19,680 nucleotides of DNA from Betaproteobacteria bacterium (GTDB taxonomy: Bacteria > Pseudomonadota > Gammaproteobacteria > Burkholderiales > Thiobacillaceae): the NCBI GenBank assembly GCA_020049245.1, contig JAIFLB010000002.1, positions 1 through 19,680 of the forward strand, in the 5' to 3' direction. Below the pieces are notes generated by a model. It ran no database searches, was not told the DNA's origin, and saw nothing but the letters and a program-made list of their open reading frames with translations. How positions within the stretch are numbered: position 1 is the stretch's first letter; every line of letters begins with the position of its first letter. The position numbers and the translations under genes were made by a program. This document shows, in pieces, positions 1 to 7,695 of this stretch.

Positions 1-3000
1 GCTATCTCGATGCCTTGATGGCGGGCGCGCCGCACATCGAGTTGCGTCTGGCCGCAATTCTGAATGAGTTGATGACGCGTCGTGGCGCTGCAGCGCCGGC
101 GCCGAGCGAATTGTTCTATCCCGATATCAGCCTGCGTGCGCCGCGTCAGTCGCCTGAACTGGCGCTTGAAGATGAAGCCCGAAGCCGCGCACTGCGGAGT
201 TCGCGTCTGCAATATCAGAAGGGACTCCTTGCCTTCCTGCAGAACAAGGATCCGCTGGCTGGCTTGCAGAAGATGCAGGATGCCATCGGGATGGTTGAAA
301 AGCTTTCGCAAGGCGCTGCGCAATACACGTTCTGGTGGACCGCCGCCGGTCTGATGGAAGCGTTGCGGCGCGGGGGTGTGCCCACCGATTTCTGGCTCAA
401 ACGGCTCTGCGGCCGCATCGATATTCAGATGCGGCGTCTGATGGATGGCTCGCGTCAGCTGGCTGATCGTCTGTTCCGTGATGTGCTGTATTACGTCGCC
501 CAGGACACCGCGCCGAAAGGCCGCAATGAACAGGCCAAGTCACTGTTCGAACTGGCGCGGTACTTCCCGGCCGAGGAAAGCAGTGCCGATGTTTCGGCGC
601 GGGCATTGCTCTCTTCATTGCGTGAAAACCTGGCCAGCGCCAAGGATCACTGGATCCGTTACTGCGCCGGTCATGGCGATAGCCTGCCGCCGTTCCAGCA
701 AGCCGCGCTGGGGTCATTCGAGGCGGCGACACATTTGCCCAACCCGAACATGCAGGCTTTGACCCGCATCGTGCAGGCGGTGGCCAAACGCCTGCCTGGT
801 GAAGCCGACGCCACCAACAACGAAGCACTGCAACTGGAAATGGTGACCGCGCTGTTGCTGGCGCAGAACGCGTCCGAGCATTACAGCGAACTGGGGCAGG
901 AATTTGTCGATCAGGCGCATACCCAGTCGATGCGTCTGCAAGCCTCGATCGATCCAGAGTTTGACGTCTCGCAGATTCCTGAAGTGCCGATGCTGGACGA
1001 AATTTCCCGCGCGGCGCAGGAAAAACTGGTGGTGGCGCAGGTTACGCAGGAAGTCCAGGCCAACCTCAACCAGGTCGAGGAAGTGCTCGATCGTTTCTTC
1101 CGCAATTCGACCGACCGCGCTGGCATGCCGATGCTGCCCAATTTGCTGAAGCAGATTCTCGGCGCATTCAACATCCTTCAACTCGATATCGCGAGCGATC
1201 TGGTGCGCGAAACCATCCGGCGCATCGAACATTTCACCGCGGCGGATATGCCCGGAGAAGTCAATTACATCACGCCGGAAAACCTCAACTGGGTGGCGGA
1301 AGCGCTTTCCACGCTGGGCATTTATCTGGAAGCGATGCGGCATGGTCGTGACGACACCAAGACCTTGACCCGCTTGTTGGCGCAGCCGGAAGTGGTGATC
1401 AAGCCGGAAGTCTCGGTTGAGAACCAGATTCAGGCCGATACCGACCGCATCAAGGAGTCGGTACAACATTGGGCCGCAGAAGGTGGCGGCGAGCAGGAAC
1501 GCGTTGCACTGAAAGCGGAGCTGGACCAACTGGCCAGCGATGCCGATCTGGTTGGCAACGCCGAACTGCGCCGCCAGGCCGATGCGGCGATGAAAGCGCT
1601 GGCGGCGACCGCGCAGACAGAAGCGATGGCGGCGCCGGCTCAGGCTGTGCTCGAAGCGATCCAGAGCATCGGCACGAGCCCGCTGGTAGCGCCGGCGCCA
1701 AGCGCGGAAGCCATGCGCCTGGCCGCAGCCTCGGATGAGGATGTTGATCAGGAAATGCTCAGCACCTTCATTGAAGAAGCGCAGGAAGTGCTCGGCAACA
1801 TCATCGCCCAGGTTATGCGGCTGAATGTCAGTCCTTATGACGCGGAAGCGTTTACCTCGATCCGGCGCAGTTTCCACACGCTCAAGGGCAGTGGCCGCAT
1901 GGTCGGATTGACCGATCTGGCGGAACCCGCCTGGGAAATCGAGCAGACGCTGAATATCTGGCTGCGCGATGAAAAAGCGCCGAGTACGGAAATGCTGGAT
2001 TTCCTCGAATCAGCGGCACAGGTTTTCTCGGTTTGGGTCGGCGAACTGGAAGAGCAAGGCAAGGCGCGCGTCGAGTCCTCCGCTCTGGTCAATGGCGCCC
2101 GCAAACTGCGGGGAGAGACGGCAACCGTCAGCGCGCCGGAGAGTCCGCCCCCAAAGCATGAAGCCGGCATTGTGGCTAAGTCAGGTCCAATTGCCGGCGA
2201 AAATTCTGACCAAAGTGCAGAGCAGAACGTAGACCGCGACGCATCGATTGCGTCTGACGATCTGCTGGAGATTGAGCCGCCCGCTTTGGCAGTGGGTGAA
2301 GCGGTGGTTGCGGAAAAGAGTGCAATGCCTGCTGACGAGGTGGACATCGAAGGCCATCGTTTGCCAGCCGAGTTGTTCGAGATTTTTACCGATGAAGTCA
2401 CGCTCCGGATTGGCGAACTGGATGCCGCGTTGACTGAAATGGCCAGCGGTCAGCGCCCGGAGGCGTGGGAAACGTTCATTCGCGCGGCGCATACTTTGGC
2501 CGGCATTTCGCGCACCACCGGTTTTATGCCATTGGCCGAGGCGGCGCATGAAGTTGAGCTTTGGGCGCGGCAATGGCCCGACAAAATCGTCCCGCTGAAT
2601 GCCGATGTGGTCACGCATGTCACCGCCGCGCTGACGCCGTTGCATGCGTCGGTGCGCGGCATCCTGACCAAGCGATTCCCGCTGCCAATGCCGCAAGTCG
2701 CTGAAGCGTTGGCGCGGACTCTGCTGCCGACATCGAGTGTGGTTGCAAGTGAAACGACAGCGGAATCACAGCCGATCACCGCTGTGGAGGTGGAGCAGGA
2801 GCAGAAGTTGGATTATGTGCCCTTGCCGGAACCGGTTGCACCGCCACCGCAGGCGCCGATACCCGCGCATGATGAGCTGGACGATCAATTGCTGCCGATC
2901 TTCCTGGAAGAGGCGGCTGAGTTGTTGCCGCAAGTCGGTGGGATTCTTCGGCAGTGGCGCGCCGAGCCGGAAGATACCGTCGTGCGTGATGCGCTCAAGC

Positions 3001-5096
3001 GCGCTTTGCATACCCTGAAAGGTTCCGCCCGGATGGCGGGGGCGATGGTACTCGGCGAAGCCGTGCATGCTTTGGAGACGCAAGTCGTCGATAACGGCGA
3101 TCAAGCTGCCACGACAGCCTTTCTGGACGGCCTCGAAACCGAATACGATCACATCGCTGATCTGGTTGATCGGCTCAAGCCTGGTTATGCCGAAACGGAG
3201 GCTGCCATGGCCGAAGTTTCTGAACCGTCCAGTCTGACCGCTGAGGAGAAGGGGAGCGCCGCTACCGCGCCGATTCCGGCCCCACGACTTGAAGCCGAGA
3301 TGCATACGCGGCAATCATTGCGCCTCAAGTCCGACATCATGGACACCCTGCTTAACGAAGCGGGGGAAGTGGCGATCGCCCGGGCGCGCATTGAAAACGT
3401 GCTGGCGTCCTATAAGCAGACGACGCAGGAACTTGCCGCCAACGTCGACCGCTTGCGCTCGCAGCTGCGTGAACTCGAAATCCAGGCCGAATCACAAATG
3501 CATTCACGCCTGTCGCAAGTGGCCGATAGCCAGTTCGACCCGCTTGAATTCGACCGTTTCTCGCGCTTGCAGGAACTCACCCGTCAAATGGCGGAAAGCG
3601 TCAATGACGTCTCCACCGCGCAGGACAACCTGCTTTCCGGCCTCAATGAAACCGATAACGCCCTGCAATTGCAGGCGCGAATGACGCGTAATTTGCAGCA
3701 GGAGTTGATGCACATCCGCATGGTGCCGCTGGATACCCTGGCCGAGCGTCTGTATCGCGTGGTGCGCCAGACGGCGAAGGAAACCGGGCGCAAGGCGCAA
3801 CTGGAACTCGACGGCGGCCATACCGAACTTGACCGCGCCGTGCTCGACAAGATCGCCGCGCCGCTGGAACACCTGGTGCGAAATGCCGTGGCGCACGGCA
3901 TTGAGTTGCCGGAAGTGCGTAACGAGATGGGCAAAACCGAATATGGTGAGTTGCGCTTGTCGACACGCCAGGAAGGCAGCGAAATCGTCATCTCATTGGC
4001 TGATGATGGTGCCGGCATCGATCTGGCTGCGGTTCGCCAACAGGCGGAAGCGCGCGGTTGGCTGAAACCGGGCGAAGTGGTCGAGCAGGAACAACTGGAA
4101 CAAATGTTGTTCCGTTCCGGTTTTTCCACCGCCAAGCATGTGACCGAGATCGCCGGGCGTGGCGTTGGCCTTGACGTGGTGAAGAATGAAATCGCCAGTA
4201 TCGGCGGACGTGTCAAATTGGAAACTGAAGCCGGCAAGGGCACGCGTTTCACCATCCGGCTGCCGCTGACGCTGGCGTTGACCCAGGTCGTGCTGGCGCG
4301 CGCCGGCGGACTGACCTGGGCGTTGCCCGCCTCGCTGGTCAAACTGGTGCGCGAGATGAAAGTGGAACAGATCAACGCCTTGCATGAAGCTGGCCAGATG
4401 GAAGTTGAAGGCGAAGTGTTTCCGCTGCGCACCCTGGCTGATCTGGTGGGCCGCAAAGCGCAACCGGAAGAAGGTCGTTTTCGCAGTGTCTTGCTGCTAC
4501 GGGCTGGTGAGCAGCGGCTGGCGATCCGGGTCGATGCGATGGAGGGCAACTACGAGGCGGTGGTCAAGAATATCGGCCCGCAACTCGCCCGCATCGCGGG
4601 TATCAGTGGCGCAACCGTGCTCGGCGATGGCCGTGTCGCGTTGATTCTCAACCCGTTCCAGTTGGCCGAGCGGGCGCATGTGCACGCAGTCGAACGTGAA
4701 CTTGAAGTCGTCGATTTGTCACCGCTGATCATGGTGGTTGATGATTCGTTGACGGTGCGCAAGATCACCTCGCGTTTTCTGCAACGCGAAGGTTACCGGG
4801 TCGTTACCGCGCGCGATGGGGTCGAAGCCCTGGAATTGCTGCAGGAAGAAATGCCGGCAGCGATGTTGCTCGACATCGAAATGCCGCGCATGGACGGCTT
4901 TGAAGTTGTACGTAATGTCCGCTCAAAACCCGCCACACGCGGTCTGCCAATCATCATGATCACCTCGCGCACGGCAGATAAACACCGCAGCCATGCACTG
5001 GAAGCCGGCGTCAATGGCTACATGGGCAAGCCGTATCAGGAAACTGAATTGCTGGCAGAAATCCAGCGCCTGACCGGGGAAACCATCGCCGTCTGA
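1..5096 (+). CDS. chpA: Hybrid chemotaxis-type histidine kinase of the type IV pilus Chp system (5' end cut by window)
   Basis: Partial gene: the frame is open back to the first bases, so the TTG at 15 is probably not the start. Residues are counted from that TTG. Residues 1–560 are mostly helical; from family knowledge this part of ChpA/PilL resembles FimL. Hpt-like modules follow, with their histidines at H621 (HTLKGSG), H826 (HTLAGIS, lacking the usual lysine) and H999 (HTLKGSA). The CheA-like core has a coiled coil near 1125–1165, the N box at 1286–1295 (HLVRNAVAHG), DDGAGID, GRGVGLDVV and GKGTRF. A CheW-like domain (about 1420–1560) and a receiver (DD 1576–1577, D1620, K1672) finish the protein. 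It should phosphorylate PilG/PilH-type regulators that control pilus extension, retraction and cAMP. P. aeruginosa ChpA (also called PilL) is longer and has more phosphotransfer sites. The family is certain; the exact orthologue is likely. Confidence 0.9.
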   Translation, partial: YLDALMAGAPHIELRLAAILNELMTRRGAAAPAPSELFYPDISLRAPRQSPELALEDEARSRALRSSRLQYQKGLLAFLQNKDPLAGLQKMQDAIGMVEKLSQGAAQYTFWWTAAGLMEALRRGGVPTDFWLKRLCGRIDIQMRRLMDGSRQLADRLFRDVLYYVAQDTAPKGRNEQAKSLFELARYFPAEESSADVSARALLSSLRENLASAKDHWIRYCAGHGDSLPPFQQAALGSFEAATHLPNPNMQALTRIVQAVAKRLPGEADATNNEALQLEMVTALLLAQNASEHYSELGQEFVDQAHTQSMRLQASIDPEFDVSQIPEVPMLDEISRAAQEKLVVAQVTQEVQANLNQVEEVLDRFFRNSTDRAGMPMLPNLLKQILGAFNILQLDIASDLVRETIRRIEHFTAADMPGEVNYITPENLNWVAEALSTLGIYLEAMRHGRDDTKTLTRLLAQPEVVIKPEVSVENQIQADTDRIKESVQHWAAEGGGEQERVALKAELDQLASDADLVGNAELRRQADAAMKALAATAQTEAMAAPAQAVLEAIQSIGTSPLVAPAPSAEAMRLAAASDEDVDQEMLSTFIEEAQEVLGNIIAQVMRLNVSPYDAEAFTSIRRSFHTLKGSGRMVGLTDLAEPAWEIEQTLNIWLRDEKAPSTEMLDFLESAAQVFSVWVGELEEQGKARVESSALVNGARKLRGETATVSAPESPPPKHEAGIVAKSGPIAGENSDQSAEQNVDRDASIASDDLLEIEPPALAVGEAVVAEKSAMPADEVDIEGHRLPAELFEIFTDEVTLRIGELDAALTEMASGQRPEAWETFIRAAHTLAGISRTTGFMPLAEAAHEVELWARQWPDKIVPLNADVVTHVTAALTPLHASVRGILTKRFPLPMPQVAEALARTLLPTSSVVASETTAESQPITAVEVEQEQKLDYVPLPEPVAPPPQAPIPAHDELDDQLLPIFLEEAAELLPQVGGILRQWRAEPEDTVVRDALKRALHTLKGSARMAGAMVLGEAVHALETQVVDNGDQAATTAFLDGLETEYDHIADLVDRLKPGYAETEAAMAEVSEPSSLTAEEKGSAATAPIPAPRLEAEMHTRQSLRLKSDIMDTLLNEAGEVAIARARIENVLASYKQTTQELAANVDRLRSQLRELEIQAESQMHSRLSQVADSQFDPLEFDRFSRLQELTRQMAESVNDVSTAQDNLLSGLNETDNALQLQARMTRNLQQELMHIRMVPLDTLAERLYRVVRQTAKETGRKAQLELDGGHTELDRAVLDKIAAPLEHLVRNAVAHGIELPEVRNEMGKTEYGELRLSTRQEGSEIVISLADDGAGIDLAAVRQQAEARGWLKPGEVVEQEQLEQMLFRSGFSTAKHVTEIAGRGVGLDVVKNEIASIGGRVKLETEAGKGTRFTIRLPLTLALTQVVLARAGGLTWALPASLVKLVREMKVEQINALHEAGQMEVEGEVFPLRTLADLVGRKAQPEEGRFRSVLLLRAGEQRLAIRVDAMEGNYEAVVKNIGPQLARIAGISGATVLGDGRVALILNPFQLAERAHVHAVERELEVVDLSPLIMVVDDSLTVRKITSRFLQREGYRVVTARDGVEALELLQEEMPAAMLLDIEMPRMDGFEVVRNVRSKPATRGLPIIMITSRTADKHRSHALEAGVNGYMGKPYQETELLAEIQRLTGETIAV

Positions 5097-5098
5097 AA

Positions 5099-5124
5099 GC
5101 TGCCAGCCTGTTTTGGCTGGCAGC
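5099..5124 (+). terminator. Strong hairpin just after the kinase stop codon
   Basis: A perfect 10-bp GC-rich stem (5099–5108 with 5115–5124) encloses a 6-base loop and starts two bases after the stop codon. No T-tract follows, only GAATTCC, so it may protect the mRNA 3' end or end transcription inefficiently rather than act as a classic intrinsic terminator. Confidence 0.5.
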
Positions 5125-5158
5125 GAATTCCTGTCACGGGATTGACCCTGCGCTGCAC

Positions 5159-5164
5159 TAGAAT
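5159..5164 (+). promoter_or_regulatory. Possible -10 element for uppP
   Basis: TAGAAT lies 42 bases before the uppP GTG. No good -35 hexamer sits 16–18 bases upstream; a TTGACC at 5142–5147 is too close, with 11 bases between. This is a weak, inferred call. Confidence 0.3.
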
Positions 5165-5205
5165 TGCGGCCATCCTGAAACCAGCAAGACCATGAAAGTA
5201 CCGTT

Positions 5206-6030
5206 GTGGATATTCCTCTCCTGTTCAAAGCCTTACTGCTTGGCATCATCGAAGGCCTGACCGAATTTCTTCCCGTTTCCAGCACCGGCCACTTGATCAT
5301 CGCCGGCAGCCTGCTGGGCTACACCAACGAGCAGAGCAAGGTATTCAAGATCGTTATCCAGCTGGCCGCCATCCTGGCGATTTGCTGGGAATATCGCGCC
5401 CGCCTGATGCATGTCGTCGGTGGCCTCAACAACGATCCCGCCGCGCGCCGCTTTAGCGGTCACATCCTGCTCGCCTTCTTGCCCGCCGCCGTGCTGGGCG
5501 TGCTTTTTCACAGCACGATCAAGTTTTATCTGTTCAATCCGATCACCGTCGCCGGCGCCCTGATCGTCGGCGGCCTGGTCATTCTGTATCTGGAAAAACG
5601 CGCTTATCACCCGCGTATCAATGACGTTGAGCAGATGTCATGGCAGGTTTCGCTGAAGGTCGGTTTTGCCCAGGCCATGGCCATGTTTCCCGGCGTCTCG
5701 CGCTCCGGCGCGACCATCATGGGCGGCCTGATCTTCGGCCTCAGCCGCAAGACAGCCGCCGAGTTTTCCTTCTTTCTCGCCATTCCGACCATGCTCGCGG
5801 CGACCGTTTACGACGTATATAAAAACTGGGCGCTGCTCCGTATGGAAGACCTGCCGGTCTTCGCGGTCGGTTTCATCGCTTCGTTCTTCTCCGCCATGAT
5901 TGCAGTGCGCGCCTTCATCCACTATGTATCCAACCACAGCTTCGTGCCGTTCGCCTGGTATCGCATCGTCTTTGGCTGCCTGATCCTGATGACCGCTTAC
6001 TTCGGCTGGATCGATTGGTCGGATGCCTGA
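5206..6030 (+). CDS. uppP: Undecaprenyl-diphosphate phosphatase
   Basis: This integral membrane enzyme (UppP/BacA) dephosphorylates undecaprenyl pyrophosphate and so recycles the lipid carrier for peptidoglycan and other surface polymers. The 274-aa length is typical. The first signature holds E16, E20 and H29 (EGLTEFLPVSSTGH). The second is PGVSRSGATIMGG, with the catalytic arginine at 166. Hydrophobic helices fill the rest. The GTG at 5206 is the only start that fits the family N-terminus (MDIPLLFKALLLGIIEG). An ATG at 5192 is in another frame. No clear Shine–Dalgarno sequence precedes the GTG. It stands alone between the pilus kinase and rdgC and probably has its own weak promoter. Loss of this activity is known to increase bacitracin sensitivity. 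Confidence 0.95.
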   Translation: MDIPLLFKALLLGIIEGLTEFLPVSSTGHLIIAGSLLGYTNEQSKVFKIVIQLAAILAICWEYRARLMHVVGGLNNDPAARRFSGHILLAFLPAAVLGVLFHSTIKFYLFNPITVAGALIVGGLVILYLEKRAYHPRINDVEQMSWQVSLKVGFAQAMAMFPGVSRSGATIMGGLIFGLSRKTAAEFSFFLAIPTMLAATVYDVYKNWALLRMEDLPVFAVGFIASFFSAMIAVRAFIHYVSNHSFVPFAWYRIVFGCLILMTAYFGWIDWSDA

Positions 6031-6035
6031 TCGAT

Positions 6036-6055
6036 AGCGTGTTTTTCACGCTTTT
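6036..6055 (+). terminator. Short intrinsic terminator after uppP
   Basis: A 6-bp stem (AGCGTG, 6036–6041, with CACGCT, 6047–6052) with a TTTTT loop starts six bases after the uppP stop and runs into a short TTTT. The stem is short, so termination may be partial. Confidence 0.5.
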
Positions 6056-6085
6056 AATCACGCTTTAGCCAGGTTTCGCCCCACT

Positions 6086-6112
6086 GTCATTTCTGCGCAG
6101 TCGGGAATCCAG
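6086..6112 (+). repeat. Degenerate palindromic intergenic repeat (dRS3/REP-like)
   Basis: GTCATTTCTGCGCAG followed by TCGGGAATCCAG forms an imperfect stem (6089–6095 with 6102–6108, two G·U pairs). The layout recalls the dispersed GTCATTCCCGC…GCGGGAATCCAG elements found in many Proteobacteria and the Neisseria dRS3 core. Only one copy is in this window, so the repeat status rests on resemblance. Confidence 0.45.
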
Positions 6113-6147
6113 ATTGTCCATTCCTTAATCTTTAATACGTGGCTTCC

Positions 6148-7050
6148 ATGTGGTTCAAAAACCTTTCCGTCTATCGCCTCACCCCCAATCCCAACCTTGA
6201 TCTGCCCAAACTGGAAGAAAGCCTTGCCCGCCAAGCTCTGCAGCCGTGCGGCAATCAGGACATGGAAAGCCAGGGCTGGGTCTCGCCGCGTGGCGATGAT
6301 CGTTTGCTGCACGTGCTCAACCAGCAAGTCCTGATCGCGCTCGGCGTCGAACAAAAACTCCTCCCCGGCAGCATCGTCACCCAGTTCGCCAAGGACCGCG
6401 CCAGCGAAATCGAAGAGCAGCAAGGCTACAAACTCGGCCGCAAACAGATGCGCGAACTGAAGGAACAGATCACCGACGAACTGTTGCCGCGCGCCTTCGT
6501 CCGCCGCCGCGTCACCTGGGCGTGGATCGACCCGGTCAATGGCTGGCTGGTGGTCGACGCCGCCACCCCGCTGAAAGCGGAAGAACTGCTGGAACGGCTC
6601 AACAAAACTCTCGACGACCTGCCGGTGCGCACGCTGCACACTGAAATTTCGCCCAGTTCCGCGATGACCGACTGGCTGCTCGCCGGCGAAGCCCCGGCCG
6701 GCTTCAGCATCGACCGCGATCTCGAACTGTGTGCCGCCGACGACAGCAAAGCCACCGTGCGCTACGTCCGCCATGCGCTCGAAGGTGAAGAAATCCAGCA
6801 GCACATCGCCGCAGGCAAAACCGCCACCAAACTCGGCCTCACCTGGAACGACCGGATTTCCTTCGTGCTCAGCGAACAACTACAACTCAAGCGCCTGGCT
6901 TTCCTAGACATCCTGAAAGAAAACACCGAACAGGCCGACAACGCCGACGAACAATTCGACCTCGACTTCGCACTGATGACCGGCGAAGCGGCAAAACTGC
7001 TGGCTGACGTGGTGGCAGCACTGGGCGGGGAAAAAGCGAAGGCGATTTGA
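6148..7050 (+). CDS. rdgC: Recombination-associated protein RdgC
   Basis: RdgC is a nucleoid-associated protein that binds double-stranded DNA as a ring-shaped dimer and limits RecA-promoted strand exchange. The 300-aa length is close to the E. coli protein. The N-terminus MWFKNLSVYRL is nearly the family signature (MLWFKNLMVYRL in E. coli), and this sets the start at the ATG at 6148 rather than the in-frame GTG at 6139. Other family-like stretches are GWVSPRGDD, the basic helix KLGRKQMRELKEQITDELLPRAF and a GWLVVDA strand. No good Shine–Dalgarno is visible before the ATG. The gene is monocistronic, lying behind a weak uppP terminator and ending in front of a bidirectional terminator shared with tRNA-Arg. 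Confidence 0.95.
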   Translation: MWFKNLSVYRLTPNPNLDLPKLEESLARQALQPCGNQDMESQGWVSPRGDDRLLHVLNQQVLIALGVEQKLLPGSIVTQFAKDRASEIEEQQGYKLGRKQMRELKEQITDELLPRAFVRRRVTWAWIDPVNGWLVVDAATPLKAEELLERLNKTLDDLPVRTLHTEISPSSAMTDWLLAGEAPAGFSIDRDLELCAADDSKATVRYVRHALEGEEIQQHIAAGKTATKLGLTWNDRISFVLSEQLQLKRLAFLDILKENTEQADNADEQFDLDFALMTGEAAKLLADVVAALGGEKAKAI

Positions 7051-7175
7051 GTGGAAGTGATGGTGAAAAATCCAGGCTAACTCCCGCCAAACACTGACCA
7101 TACACACTTTCGCCTACAGCCCTTGGACATTGCCGTGAAGTATTTCGGACCTGGACACGCGAAGCCTGCAACAAT

Positions 7176-7205
7176 CGGTGACCGAACGGTGACCAGAACG
7201 GTGTT
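7176..7205 (+). repeat. Imperfect triple CGGTG(ACC) tandem repeat
   Basis: CGGTG begins at 7176, 7187 and 7199. The first two units are CGGTGACCGAA and CGGTGACCAGAA; the third keeps only CGGTG before diverging. It lies in the non-coding stretch between rdgC and the 3' side of tRNA-Arg. Function unknown. Confidence 0.5.
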
Positions 7206-7223
7206 TTCGGAGATGCAAAGCAA

Positions 7224-7260
7224 AACGGCCTAGCCGATGAAGGCTAAGCCGTTGTTTTTT
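7224..7260 (+). terminator. Bidirectional intrinsic terminator between rdgC and tRNA-Arg
   Basis: A 12-bp stem with one mismatch (7224–7235 with 7242–7253) and a 6-base loop is followed on the plus strand by GTTTTTT (rdgC side). On the minus strand it is followed by TTTTGCTTT (tRNA-Arg side). It can stop both converging transcripts, and the plus-strand T-tract is the better one. Confidence 0.8.
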
Positions 7261-7261
7261 C

Positions 7262-7338
7262 TGGTGCGCCCGGCAGGATTCGAACCCACGACCCCCTGGT
7301 TCGTAGCCAGGTACTCTATCCAACTGAGCTACGGGCGC
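7262..7338 (-). tRNA. tRNA-Arg (anticodon ACG)
   Basis: The 77-base cloverleaf includes an encoded CCA. The acceptor stem GCGCCCG pairs with CGGGCGC. The anticodon loop CTACGAA sits on a CCTGG/CCAGG stem, giving anticodon ACG, which reads CGU and CGC after A34 is deaminated to inosine by TadA. The T arm carries GTTCGAATC. It has its own promoter and a terminator just downstream. Confidence 0.97.
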
Positions 7339-7352
7339 TCAAAGAGGCGCGA

Positions 7353-7380
7353 ATTATAAGGAAATGGCGCCGTTTGGCAA
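7353..7380 (-). promoter_or_regulatory. Sigma-70 promoter of tRNA-Arg
   Basis: Reading the minus strand, TTGCCA (7375–7380) and a perfect TATAAT (7353–7358) are 16 bases apart. The GC-rich stretch GCGCC follows the -10 box, as in promoters under stringent control. The mature tRNA begins 15 bases after the -10 box. Confidence 0.8.
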
Positions 7381-7399
7381 GGTGCTGGCCTGGAATTAA

Positions 7400-7567
7400 T
7401 CAGTTTTCTGAAGCTTCTCGCAGCATGCCTTGGGCTTCGATGAAGGCGATGATCTCGGCTAATCCCTGGCCAGTTATTGGAAAACATGAATGGTTGCCTG
7501 CCGAGCATTGCTGCCGTGGCCCTTGAAAGCCTGACAAGCAGGTCACGCAGACACTATCCGCCGCCAA
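7400..7567 (-). CDS. Possible small Cys-rich protein, function unknown
   Basis: An open frame of at most 55 codons runs from a TTG at 7565–7567 to a TGA at 7400–7402; an in-frame TAA at 7580–7582 limits it upstream. The N-terminal half has four cysteines as CVTC, then CSAGNHSC, which could bind a metal. The C-terminal half, GLAEIIAFIEAQGMLREAS, reads like an amphipathic helix. A GTG at 7544–7546, 10 bases after GGCGGA, is the alternative start and has the better ribosome site, but it loses one cysteine. The fragment could also be the tail of a decayed gene. I do not recognise a family. Support is composition only. Confidence 0.3.
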   Translation of the reverse strand: MAADSVCVTCLSGFQGPRQQCSAGNHSCFPITGQGLAEIIAFIEAQGMLREASEN

Positions 7568-7584
7568 ATTTCTAAAGATTTACG

Positions 7585-7616
7585 CTGCCGGCAACAGCGG
7601 CAGGTGGCAACCTGCC
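7585..7616. other. Two overlapping, mutually exclusive hairpins
   Basis: CTGCCG (7585–7590) pairs with CGGCAG (7598–7603). Alternatively GGCAGGT (7599–7605) pairs perfectly with ACCTGCC (7610–7616) around a 4-base loop. Both use 7599–7603, so only one can form at a time. No gene association is clear. Confidence 0.4.
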
Positions 7617-7655
7617 CACTGATTCAAATATTGATATTAAAGAATGCCGTATAAA

Positions 7656-7683
7656 ACAAAAAAGCCCACAGAATTGTGGGCTT
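7656..7683 (-). terminator. Intrinsic terminator of the lysC–tRNA-Ser transcript
   Basis: On the minus strand a perfect 9-bp stem (7675–7683 with 7662–7670) and 4-base loop are followed by a run of T residues. It lies 12 bases beyond the tRNA-Ser CCA end. Confidence 0.85.
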
Positions 7684-7695
7684 AGATGTAGTAAT

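Larger units (their letters stand above)
7381..7655. other. Intergenic stretch between the two tRNA genes
   Basis: No well-supported gene is seen in these 275 bases. They contain one possible small minus-strand ORF (7400–7567), a pair of overlapping hairpins (7585–7616) and an AT-rich segment (7621–7645). The stretch lies between the tRNA-Ser terminator and the tRNA-Arg promoter, so it would need its own promoter if transcribed, and none is obvious. Confidence 0.6.

Noticed and set aside
714..1877. Long antisense frame (387 codons) inside the pilus kinase gene
   Set aside because: It is the complement of a high-GC coding gene, with a His/Arg/Gln-rich, repeat-like composition and no recognisable domain; a shadow of the real frame.
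3584..4549. Antisense frame of 321 codons over the kinase core
   Set aside because: Ser/Arg-rich composition typical of a reverse-frame shadow. The plus strand here encodes conserved ATPase motifs.
7051..7260. Integrated island or integrase remnant beside tRNA-Arg
   Set aside because: No integrase-like frame and no duplicate of the tRNA 3' end is visible in the window; only a short tandem repeat is left to explain.
7114..7323. Minus-strand frame across tRNA-Arg and its terminator
   Set aside because: Its start region is translated tRNA sequence and terminator stem; a known kind of false gene call.
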